DNA from: Roseiflexus sp. RS-1 | GTDB taxonomy: Bacteria; Chloroflexota; Chloroflexia; Chloroflexales; Roseiflexaceae | Reading direction: 5' to 3' | Assembly: GCF_000016665.1 (NCBI RefSeq) | Contig: NC_009523.1 | Location: forward strand, 62,001-126,000 | Length of the DNA: 64,000 nt | Part shown: piece after piece, positions 34,095 to 42,233 of the stretch | Layout: each line of letters opens with the position of its first letter | How positions within the stretch are numbered: position 1 is the stretch's first letter | Notes under the pieces: generated by a model | Databases searched by the model: none | Told to the model about the DNA's origin: nothing | Seen by the model: the letters and a program-made list of their open reading frames with translations, nothing else | Translations under genes and position numbers: made by a program

Positions 34095-35620
34095 TCCGCC
34101 CGGACCCTTCGCGTATCGAAGAGAGTACATCGATGGCAGAACCACACGATGATAGTTCACCCGACGCCGACTCGTCGGCAGAGCGCTCCCGGAGACGCAG
34201 AGCGCCTTCTTCCGGCGAACCGAAACCCCCGAAGAGCAGAAAACGAACCGCTTCGGTCAGAAAGCGCGAATCAACGGACGAGCATCCCGAAATAACCGCA
34301 CGAATAATCTCACAGGAGGCGGATATGTCAGAATCGCCAGAAGCACATACAGGTGATCTTCCCATCAATGGCGTTCAGGCTGCCGACAACGTTCAGGAGA
34401 CAAGCGCCGTTCCCGTTGTTGAAGATCAGCCCGCTGGCCAGAACCAGGTCGATGCGCCGGTCGAAACTGCCGACGACGCTGCGCCTGCGCCGGAGGAAGA
34501 GATCAGCGTCGCCTCAACCGCCGAACCGGTCGCGCCGATTGATGCAGTCGAAACCCTGCGCGCTGAAACCGCTGCCGCCGTTCAGGAACTCGAAGTCGAA
34601 ATCCGCAATCAGACCGAAGGATCAGTGGAAACCCGCGACCTGGCTGCCGACCTGTTGCGTCTGATCCGCGAGAACCTGGAACGCCTGCGTCCGCCTGCGC
34701 TCGACAATGTCGTGACCGCGTTGCGCCAGAATGTGTTCAACAGCGACTACCTCGACCCGGACTTCTGGCGTGGTATTGCGATGGTGTTGCAGTACCAGGT
34801 CACCGAACTGACGGCGCTGATCCAGCGTCGATTGCGTGGCGAGTTCGCCGTCGATGCGTATGGCATGGACTCCGAACTGATCGAACTGGTGCGTCCGGTC
34901 GCGGGGTTCCTCTACCGTTCCTGGTGGCGGGTCACCAGCGAGGGTCTCGATGGCGTGCCCGAGGAGGGCGCGGCGCTCCTGCTGGCGAACCATTCCGGCG
35001 TGCTGCCGTGGGATAGCGCGATGATTGCGACTGCCGTGCTCGAAGATCATCCGTCGCAGCGGTTGGTGCGTTCGCTCCACGATCCCTGGATGACGAACGT
35101 ACCGGGACTCGCACCGGCGCTTGCGGCGTTCGGTCAGGCGCCAGCGCTGCCGGAAAATGCCGTGCGCCTGCTGGAGGATGGGCATCTGGTCTGTGCATTT
35201 CCCGAAGGTGCGCAGGGCGCCGGAAAACTCTTCTGGAATCGCTACCGGCTGACCGGTTTCGATGCGCGTGAGTATATCCGGGCAGCATTGCGCGTTGGCG
35301 CGCCGATCATTCCGGTCGCGGTCATTGGCGCAGAAGAGATCTACCCGATGCTCATCAACGTCCGCCCGGTGGCTCAACTGTTGAACCTGCCCTACTTCCC
35401 GTTGACGCCGCTCTTCCCGTGGTTTGGGTTGCTGGGCATTGCACCGCTGCCGAGCAAATGGTCGATCATTTTCGATACGCCGATTGACCCATCCGCCTAT
35501 GGACCGGAGGCTGCCGACGATCCGACAACTATTGCGCAGATCAACGATCTCGTTCAGCGCCGCATTCAGGCGCTGCTCGACGAGCGCACCGCCGCGCGTC
35601 GGTCGATCTTTTTCGGGTGA
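34091..35620 (+). CDS. PlsC-like lysophospholipid acyltransferase with disordered N-terminus
   Basis: A 509-residue protein from the coupled GTG. Residues 1 to about 165 are low-complexity, rich in Glu, Ser, Pro and Arg, and probably disordered. The rest is a PlsC-type acyltransferase: ANHSGVLPWD (about 299-308), an LRSLHD-like block, and CAFPEGAQGAGKLF (about 367-380), then a hydrophobic C-terminal part (NLPYFPLTPLFPWFGLLG). The His-to-Asp spacing is HX6D rather than HX4D. Alternative starts are ATG 34133 and ATG 34325, the last preceded by GGAGG; if used, the protein loses about 78 residues. Confidence 0.84.
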   Translation: MIRPDPSRIEESTSMAEPHDDSSPDADSSAERSRRRRAPSSGEPKPPKSRKRTASVRKRESTDEHPEITARIISQEADMSESPEAHTGDLPINGVQAADNVQETSAVPVVEDQPAGQNQVDAPVETADDAAPAPEEEISVASTAEPVAPIDAVETLRAETAAAVQELEVEIRNQTEGSVETRDLAADLLRLIRENLERLRPPALDNVVTALRQNVFNSDYLDPDFWRGIAMVLQYQVTELTALIQRRLRGEFAVDAYGMDSELIELVRPVAGFLYRSWWRVTSEGLDGVPEEGAALLLANHSGVLPWDSAMIATAVLEDHPSQRLVRSLHDPWMTNVPGLAPALAAFGQAPALPENAVRLLEDGHLVCAFPEGAQGAGKLFWNRYRLTGFDAREYIRAALRVGAPIIPVAVIGAEEIYPMLINVRPVAQLLNLPYFPLTPLFPWFGLLGIAPLPSKWSIIFDTPIDPSAYGPEAADDPTTIAQINDLVQRRIQALLDERTAARRSIFFG

Positions 35621-35790
35621 CCTTCTTCCTCTGTGAGGAGCGTGGGCAGAGCGCCCGCATACGCACTCGCTGCGCGCGATCCCGGCAGTCTTTTCTGCAC
35701 GTTGCTGCAGCGAAGGGGGCTATCCGCTTGCAGCGCAGCGTGTTGTGTGCACTGCACGACACGCTGCGCCGGGAGTTTCGTGTGAACGAG

Positions 35791-35834
35791 GTATGCGGGT
35801 CTCGCTTCAACGACCAAAACGGTGTACAATGATG
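35791..35834 (+). repeat. 44-bp repeat, copy A (upstream of MNT/HEPN pair)
   Basis: It differs at one base from 36974-37017. It ends in ACGGTGTACAATGATG, where TACAAT could be a -10 hexamer. Confidence 0.8.
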
Positions 35835-35880
35835 TGGAACGCGGGAGTTCATGTCAGTATCTTTGAGTCCACTGCAAGAA

Positions 35881-36029
35881 GGGTACATTACTGCAGAGGC
35901 GCAGCGCTCACAGAGGAAATTCTATTGTCTGGCTCAGACGTTTGCTTCGCTGCGCATCGAACTACGTTGCGTTTTTGGCGTTCTCTGGGCGCTCAGCGTC
36001 TCAGCGGTGCGTTTTTGCAGTGAAGTCAT
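35881..36029 (+). repeat. Dispersed repeat copy 4
   Basis: The most complete copy: left block ACTGCAGAGGCGCAGCG, middle CTGGCTCAGACG and TTCGCTGCGCATCGAAC, right block CGTCTCAGCGGTGCGTTTTT then GCAGTGAAGTCAT. Confidence 0.75.
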
Positions 36030-36047
36030 CTTTGCAATGGTTGTGCA

Positions 36048-36693
<646 letters not shown>

Positions 36694-37039
36694 GACGTTC
36701 TTGAGGCCGATTTGAATATCGTCCACACGTTGTGTACACTGATTCGCCGCAAGGTATCGTCTGCCCAATCGGCAGAATGATCTCTCGCACCTCTGTGCCC
36801 ACAGTAATGCCCAACCATTCCTGCCCCTCGTTCGCGTCATCAGCGTTCGTATTTGCAGTGCAGTGTTGCATCTGGTGCATCGGTTGGGATGATCCCTCTA
36901 TCCCGCATGCCCGGCGCCGTCTGGCTGCCCGTCCTGATGTTGGATTACCTGTTGACGCAAAGCCCTGAACCAGGTATCCGGGTCTCGCTTCAACGACCAA
37001 AACGGTGTACAATGATGCGAAACTCAGAGAGGTGATGCG
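36694..37039. other. Intergenic region between two MNT/HEPN modules
   Basis: No supportable gene lies in these 346 bases. The right part is the second copy of the 44-bp repeat (36974-37017), which ends 22 bases before the next HEPN start. Confidence 0.5.
36974..37017 (+). repeat. 44-bp repeat, copy B (promoter region of HEPN/MNT pair)
   Basis: 43 of 44 bases match copy A. TACAAT (37008-37013) lies 27 bases before the HEPN ATG, a plausible -10 position. Confidence 0.8.
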
Positions 37040-37429
37040 ATGAGTCGTTACGCCGACTGGTTTGCGCAGGCGCTCCGTGATCTGGAAAAGGCGCACCTCG
37101 ATCTTCAGCACGAATACTGGGAGTGGGCATGCTTTACAGCACAGCAAGCCGCAGAAAAAGCAGTAAAGGCGCTCTTGATGTCGCGCGGCATGGATGCGTG
37201 GGGGCACGCAATAACCCCAATGCTACGCGCATTAAAGGACCTCGATGTGCCGCTGCACCTGATCGAATACGCTCAACTGCTCGATGTTTTGTACATTCCC
37301 ACTCGCTACCCAAATGGATTTTCCGTCGGTAAACCTGCGGACTATTTCAGCGCGACCAAAGCGCAAGAGGCGCTCGATGCAGCAACCGCCATCATCCAGT
37401 ACTGTCAGGATCATCTCCCTCGATCGTGA
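37040..37429 (+). CDS. HEPN-domain protein (toxin candidate)
   Basis: A 129-residue HEPN protein: YADWFAQALRDLEKAHLDL, ACFTAQQAAEKAVKALLM, AWGHAITPMLRAL, LLDVLYIPTRYPNGF and a helical tail. It shares the AAEKxxKxLL and RYP marks with the HEPN protein of the previous module but has only limited identity otherwise. GAGAGGTGATGCG is the ribosome site. The downstream nucleotidyltransferase overlaps it by 53 bases. Confidence 0.85.
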   Translation: MSRYADWFAQALRDLEKAHLDLQHEYWEWACFTAQQAAEKAVKALLMSRGMDAWGHAITPMLRALKDLDVPLHLIEYAQLLDVLYIPTRYPNGFSVGKPADYFSATKAQEALDAATAIIQYCQDHLPRS

Positions 37430-37736
37430 GGCGTTGCTGGCGCGGTTACGCGCTATTGCGGCGCAGATCCGTCGGGAGCGCGATGTGGAAGATATCCGCG
37501 TTTTTGGCTCGCTTGCGCGTGGCGATGCAACCGGAACAAGCGATGTGGATGTGCTGATTATCGTGCGGCATTCCGCTGAACCGGACATGGTACGACGGAT
37601 TCTTTCCTTCCTGCCTTATTTTGATCTCGATCGCGGAACCGACCTGCTGGTCTATACCCGGGCAGAACTGGAACAGCAACTTGCAGCGCAGAACCCCTTC
37701 CTGCACCGCATCTGGCGCGAGAGTCTGCCGCTCTGA
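37377..37736 (+). CDS. MNT-type nucleotidyltransferase (antitoxin candidate)
   Basis: A 119-residue protein with FGSLARGDATGTSDVDVLI (GS-x10-DxD near 43-61) and a later Asp in FDLDRGTDLLVY that can serve as the third metal ligand. The ATG at 37377 is inside the HEPN gene; a TTG at about 37433 would remove the overlap but cut into the first helix. It is the partner of the HEPN gene directly upstream. Confidence 0.82.
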   Translation: MQQPPSSSTVRIISLDREALLARLRAIAAQIRRERDVEDIRVFGSLARGDATGTSDVDVLIIVRHSAEPDMVRRILSFLPYFDLDRGTDLLVYTRAELEQQLAAQNPFLHRIWRESLPL

Positions 37737-37757
37737 TACCGGCATCCAGAACGCGCA

Positions 37758-38096
37758 TCACTCGATCCGCCGCGAGCGAATGATCAACGCCACCTGCGCC
37801 ACGAGTCCGGCGAGCGCCAGTCCGTAGCAGATCGACACAACGAGTTGCGCCGGCACAGGGGGAAGGCGCAACAGAACACCGGCGCCGGACACCAGGAACC
37901 CTGCGCCCATCGCTCCCAGCGAACCCTGCGCCAGGCGCTCCTGGATGCGCGCAATGCGGCGCAGGCGCGGATCGCGGAACGTCTCGTCCCACGGTCGTCC
38001 ACCGAGGCGCAGGCGAAGCCGGGGCATCAAAACCGCCAGCACGATCATCAAAGCGCCGCCAGCGGCTGTAATCCATGCTGTGGTTGCGTCTGCCAT
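37758..38096 (-). CDS. Small membrane protein
   Basis: A 112-residue protein with three hydrophobic segments (about 6-25, 59-78 and 83-105) and an Arg-rich loop between the first two (PRLRLRLGGRPWDETFRDPRLRRIARIQERL). I recognise no family. Its start lies 5 bases after the stop of the FAD oxidoreductase gene on the same strand, so it belongs to that operon and may be the last gene of it. Confidence 0.65.
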   Translation of the reverse strand: MADATTAWITAAGGALMIVLAVLMPRLRLRLGGRPWDETFRDPRLRRIARIQERLAQGSLGAMGAGFLVSGAGVLLRLPPVPAQLVVSICYGLALAGLVAQVALIIRSRRIE

Positions 38097-38101
38097 GCCG
38101 T

Positions 38102-39448
38102 TCACTGCGTGCGCAGCGCCACACCGCCGCCGCGCAACCGGATCATCCCGGCGTACCGGTGGCATTCCGCTGCCACACGACGCCCCAACTCGACTGCATA
38201 ATTCGTCCCGCGATCCCAGGGGTACACCTGACTCATGCTTGCCCAGAACAGGCCGCGGAGCGGCGTCGCCAGTGGAGGGATGTTCCGCGCATGGTTGACC
38301 GGAACGATCGGTTGTGCGTAGGGTTCGCGGTGGAGCCAGTATCCCCGCACCCACGACGGATCGAAGTGCGGGTTGACCCGCGCCAGCGCCGGGAGAAATC
38401 GTTGCAATAGTTCTTCGGCGGTCAGGCGGAAATACTCGTGATGAGGGTCAAGATAATCGCCGCAGTAGATCAGATGATCGCCGCCGTAGTGCGATGGTTC
38501 GATGAAATTCGTGTGTTCGACCAGCGCCAGGAAGGGGAACTCACGTTTGGGTGGCATCAACCAGTATGTTCCATCGGTCAGCAACTGTTGCCGCAGCGCG
38601 ATCGTCAGCACCACCGCCCCCATCGAGCGCAGCGTGCGCAAATTGCTGAGATACGCAGCGGGCAGGTGTGGCGCCAGACGCGCCAGCAACGTTGGTGAAC
38701 CGGTGACAATCACCGCATCGACGTCCTCTGCCGCACCGGACAGAGCGCCGCCAGCAGTCACCTGCCAGACGTCATCGTCGAGCGGCGTGAGCGCCGCCAC
38801 CGGCGCATCGAGATGCACCACCGCCCCAAGCCGGCGCACCTGTTCGAGCAGCGCATCACAGAACGCCTGGAACCCCCCGACGAAGTAGCCAAGACGGAAA
38901 CTGCGCGCCTTGAGACGCGCCCACAGCCATGCCATGTTGACGTCATCGGCATGCGGACCGAACTTGCCCTCCAGCAGCGGACGCCAGATTTCGCGGTACA
39001 CACGCGGCCCGCACCAGCGCGACGTCCATTCCGCAGCTGTCACCTTTTCAAGATTCTGCCAGTCGTTGGTGACATACTTCAGGTACGCAGCGACCACTCC
39101 AAAACGGAGGCGGTCGATGAACGGCACGGCCGGGAAACGCAGCACCGGCAGCACGCCATCGAGCGCATACGCGCGACCATTCCACCACTGCGCCGTGATC
39201 GGTCGGCGGAAGAAGAGACGGTCGGCGAACCCTATCTCCTGCACCAGCGACCTGATGGCAGTATCACTCTCGAACAGGTGATGGTAGAAGCGTTCGAGGG
39301 GCCATTCCCAGAGTTCATCGCGGAACCCCGAAGCAAGTCCGCCCGCAACCGACGCTGCTTCATAAACCACGACCGCGTGGCCGCGACGCGCCAGATCGTA
39401 GGCGGCGGTCAATCCTGCAACCCCCGCGCCAATAATCGCAACCTTCAC
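38102..39448 (-). CDS. FAD-dependent amine oxidase/desaturase-like oxidoreductase
   Basis: A 448-residue flavoprotein beginning MKVAIIGAGVAGLTAAYDL (FAD-binding GxGxxG at 7-12) with the second element VYEAASVAGGLASG typical of NAD(P)-binding_8 flavoproteins, and a C-terminal GLFWASMSQVYPWDRGTNYAVELG FAD block. This group includes protoporphyrinogen oxidase, carotenoid desaturases and UDP-galactopyranose mutase-like enzymes; the substrate is not clear. The GTG start at 39448 overlaps the flippase-like gene stop by four bases and has a GGAGGCGG site. Confidence 0.82.
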   Translation of the reverse strand: MKVAIIGAGVAGLTAAYDLARRGHAVVVYEAASVAGGLASGFRDELWEWPLERFYHHLFESDTAIRSLVQEIGFADRLFFRRPITAQWWNGRAYALDGVLPVLRFPAVPFIDRLRFGVVAAYLKYVTNDWQNLEKVTAAEWTSRWCGPRVYREIWRPLLEGKFGPHADDVNMAWLWARLKARSFRLGYFVGGFQAFCDALLEQVRRLGAVVHLDAPVAALTPLDDDVWQVTAGGALSGAAEDVDAVIVTGSPTLLARLAPHLPAAYLSNLRTLRSMGAVVLTIALRQQLLTDGTYWLMPPKREFPFLALVEHTNFIEPSHYGGDHLIYCGDYLDPHHEYFRLTAEELLQRFLPALARVNPHFDPSWVRGYWLHREPYAQPIVPVNHARNIPPLATPLRGLFWASMSQVYPWDRGTNYAVELGRRVAAECHRYAGMIRLRGGGVALRTQ

Positions 39449-40431
39449 TGCACCGCCTCCGTCGCCCTGCCGAAATCGCCCCACCCCAGGTGCTCACTGA
39501 TCATATACCAGGCGCCAAGCGCAGTGATCGGCAGCCAGAGCGCCACGTGCAACACGACGGTATAACTGGTTGCGATTGCCTGATCGACATTGAACGCCAT
39601 CAACACAGCAATACCGGGCACATGGAACGTACCGATGTATCCGGGAGTCGAAGGGAGGGTCGTAAACAGATTCACCACTGCCGTCATCAGCATCAGCACC
39701 AGGAACGATGTCTCGAACGGAAAGGCATGCATCACGAACCAATACTTACCGGTTTCGGTCAACCAGATAAGCGTTGATGACACAAAGATCAACGCCAGGT
39801 CGCGCGGACTGCGCAGCGACTGCAACCCTTCGACAAAGCGGTCGAACAACCCGTGAACAAGAGAACGGAAACGCACCGGCACGAACCGCTCGACTATCCA
39901 GGCATACGTCCGGCTCATGCGTTCTGGGCGCGCGGCGATGACCAGAAATGCTGCCAGCGCCGCCAGAAAGACGACACTGAGGACGGTGACCAGCGATGAG
40001 TACACTGGAGGTAGAGGGGCGAACGGCAGCGTCACGAAGACGAACAGGAGCATCACCAGACCATCGAAGAGGCGTTCGAGCACCACAGTCGCCAGGGATG
40101 CACTGATCGGCACGCGCTCCTTACGCCTCAGGACATACGACCGCAACACCTCGCCTGCGCGCGCCGGATACACATTATTGCCCATATACCCGATAACGAC
40201 GATGGGGAACAGGCGGGATACAGGAATCGGCGCGAGGTGACGCAGCATGTAGTGCCAGCGCCAGGTGCGCGCCCAGACCGCGAGGAAATACACACCGACG
40301 CCAGGCGCAAGCCACCAGTAGTTCGCCTGACGCATAACCTGCCAGAACGTCTGGAAATCGAGACCGCGAAGCGCAATCCAGAGACAAACGGCGCTCACGA
40401 CGATTCCCAGCCACAACTTCCAATTGCGCAC
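39445..40431 (-). CDS. YbhN/AglD-type flippase-like membrane protein
   Basis: A 328-residue integral membrane protein of the lysylphosphatidylglycerol synthase TM/UPF0104 family: about eight hydrophobic segments, with the family marks ARTWRWHYML, GYMGNNVYPARAGEVLRSYVL, VVLERLFDGLVML and TLPSTPGYIGTFH. Members help move lipid-linked sugars or phospholipids. I chose the GTG at 40431 (GGAGAGGC site) rather than the longer frame to 40497, whose added residues are basic and unconserved-looking. It heads the operon flippase - FAD oxidoreductase - small membrane protein. Confidence 0.88.
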   Translation of the reverse strand: MRNWKLWLGIVVSAVCLWIALRGLDFQTFWQVMRQANYWWLAPGVGVYFLAVWARTWRWHYMLRHLAPIPVSRLFPIVVIGYMGNNVYPARAGEVLRSYVLRRKERVPISASLATVVLERLFDGLVMLLFVFVTLPFAPLPPVYSSLVTVLSVVFLAALAAFLVIAARPERMSRTYAWIVERFVPVRFRSLVHGLFDRFVEGLQSLRSPRDLALIFVSSTLIWLTETGKYWFVMHAFPFETSFLVLMLMTAVVNLFTTLPSTPGYIGTFHVPGIAVLMAFNVDQAIATSYTVVLHVALWLPITALGAWYMISEHLGWGDFGRATEAVQ

Positions 40432-41221
40432 CAAGGGAGCCTCTCCAGAAGCGCGGGTCAGCCGCGCGCAATGTTGCTTGCAGCGATGCCGCGGCACTAC
40501 ACACCCGGCGTCGAAGGGGCATGATACTTCGCGTGCGCAGGTCTGTCAACGGCAGAGAGCTGTACTAGTAGAACCAAAAACTCAGGAAACTGTCAGACCA
40601 GGTCTGGGATGCGCTGCACCTCAAACACCATTCGCCTCGAAAACGCTTACGTGGACTGAATCCGACGCTCCATCCTGTTCCACCGTCCATGCCGCCCCGC
40701 CGACCTGGACACAATCGGAGTCAAAGCCTTCCTTTCCGCCCGCGAGTGGAGGGTTCGGGGGGATGGCGCGTGATCGCGCAAATCTTCGAGGGACTGCCGT
40801 TCTGCCACACACAACGGAAGGGTGCGGCGAACAGACGCTACACCCTCCCGAGAAAGGCACGACGCGAACGGAAGCTACAAGAGCGGAACGTTTCTTCAAA
40901 GCCCGTCAGATTCGCAGACAGAGCCGCATACTTTCAATGATCTGCCGGGCTATCGGGCGAATACTGGCTTCCACTTTAGCCGCCAGGCTGGTTGCGTGCA
41001 GGACACCAGACTATGCATATATGGGTCCATTGCAAAAAGGCTATTTCACCGCTGAGACGCAGCGTTCGCAGAGGAAGATGCCAGAGCGAGCCACTCCAGC
41101 GCACCATGCTTCGCCGCGCATACACTTCGTTTTCGAAGTTCTCTGTGCGCTCGGCGTCTCAGCGGTGCGTTTTTGCAGTGAAGTCATCTATGGTGCAGGT
41201 CAGAGAGAGAACCAGTTGCTC
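40432..41221. other. Long intergenic region with dispersed repeat copy 5
   Basis: 790 bases with no convincing gene. The left part should contain the promoter of the flippase operon. The middle (about 40,600-40,980) has mixed short frames and no clear bias; it may be decayed coding DNA. The right part is the repeat at 41041-41188. Confidence 0.5.
41041..41188 (+). repeat. Dispersed repeat copy 5
   Basis: This copy shows the ends best: ACCGCTGAGACGCAGCG at the left and the inverse of ACCGCTGAGACGCCGAGCG at the right, i.e. near-matching inverted ends, plus GTGCGTTTTTGCAGTGAAGT at the right edge. Confidence 0.75.
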
Positions 41222-41860
41222 TTACGACGCATCTCCTGGTTGGAGACCGCGCGCTGTTAACAGCGCACCGAGTTTCTGCAGCCCCAGGCGCACACGCGTC
41301 TTGATCGTTCCGAGCGGTCGATTCAGTTTCGTGGCGATTTCCTGGTGCGACAACCCGCCGAAGTATGCCAGTTCAACTGCCTCGCGTTGCGTATCGGGAA
41401 GGTGATCGAGTGCGTCACGGATAACGCGCCGCTGTTCAAACGCCCACGCTGCTTCCGGCACATCAATCTGATCATCGGCGAGTTGCTGGATCACAGGATG
41501 ATCAACATCCTCATAGACCTGAGTCGGGCGGGCGCGCATGCGGCGCAACTCATCGATGCACAGGTTATGCGCAATGCCGAACAACCACTGCGCCACACGC
41601 CCGCGCTCGATGTCAAAACTTGCGCTACGGCGCCAGACGCGCCAGAAAACTTCCTGGACAACCTCTTCTGCGAGTTCGCGATTTTTCAACATACGCAGCG
41701 CCATGCGGTAGACCACAGACGAATAGCGGTCGTAAAGCGTCTCGAGCGCGCTGCTGTCTCCCTGTGCGATTGCCGCGATCAGAACATGGTCGTCTGGAGT
41801 GTCGGTGCGGGGGATGGCGGCTGTTGTGCGAATGTACTCATCAGAGGATTGGTTGACCAT
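41222..41860 (-). CDS. ECF-type RNA polymerase sigma factor
   Basis: A 212-residue sigma factor. Region 2 (about 30-100): LETLYDRYSSVVYRMALRML and RVAQWLFGIAHNLCIDELRR; region 4 (about 145-200): ALDHLPDTQREAVELAYFGG with HQEIATKLNRPLGTIKTRVR. It resembles the SigK/SigL group with a longer linker. No anti-sigma gene is next to it in the window. The ATG at 41860 follows AAAGAGG and a consensus promoter 60 bases upstream. Confidence 0.93.
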   Translation of the reverse strand: MVNQSSDEYIRTTAAIPRTDTPDDHVLIAAIAQGDSSALETLYDRYSSVVYRMALRMLKNRELAEEVVQEVFWRVWRRSASFDIERGRVAQWLFGIAHNLCIDELRRMRARPTQVYEDVDHPVIQQLADDQIDVPEAAWAFEQRRVIRDALDHLPDTQREAVELAYFGGLSHQEIATKLNRPLGTIKTRVRLGLQKLGALLTARGLQPGDAS

Positions 41861-41917
41861 GGAAGAACCTCTTTTCTCTTCCCGTGAGGCTGTTTACCTC
41901 GCCCTTGTTTCACGATG

Positions 41918-41946
41918 ATTATATATCGTTCACAACCCTTTGTCAA
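41918..41946 (-). promoter_or_regulatory. Consensus sigma-70 promoter of the ECF sigma gene
   Basis: On the minus strand: TTGACA (41946-41941), a 17-base spacer, TATAAT (41923-41918). Both hexamers are perfect, so housekeeping sigma drives this gene strongly. Confidence 0.88.
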
Positions 41947-42233
41947 TGTTTTGAACAGATTTTGAAAAGATTTCTCATCCTCCTTTCATCTTTTCCCGAG
42001 ACAGGGTTCTATAGCATAAGAAAGCCATAAAACAACCTTCCAACCTGAGGAGGTTGTATTTTGGTTGCACAGTTTTGTACTGTGCCTGCACAGGTTTCGG
42101 GCAGATCTGGGGAACAATGCCGCCTGTCCGGGCGCAGCGCAGCGCCCCTACCGCGCCCCCGCAGCGCTGATGCGCCCCTCGACGCCGGACGCGCTCGCTT
42201 CGCCTGTATGGGCGCAGCGCGGCTACGCCCCTG
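41947..42233. other. Intergenic region between sigma factor and dnaE
   Basis: It holds AT-rich sequence upstream of the sigma promoter, a small hairpin (GCACAGT 42067-42073 with ACTGTGC 42079-42085) and then GC-rich sequence dense in GCGCAGCG units next to the dnaE stop. No T run follows the hairpin in either direction, so I do not call a terminator. Confidence 0.4.

Larger units (their letters stand above)
35621..36047. other. Intergenic region with 44-bp repeat and dispersed repeat copy 4
   Basis: No gene is visible. An inverted repeat CAGCGTGT...ACACGCTG (about 35734-35764) follows the acyltransferase but lacks a T run. The rest is the 44-bp repeat (35791-35834) and the dispersed repeat (35881-36029) leading up to the MNT gene. 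Confidence 0.5.
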
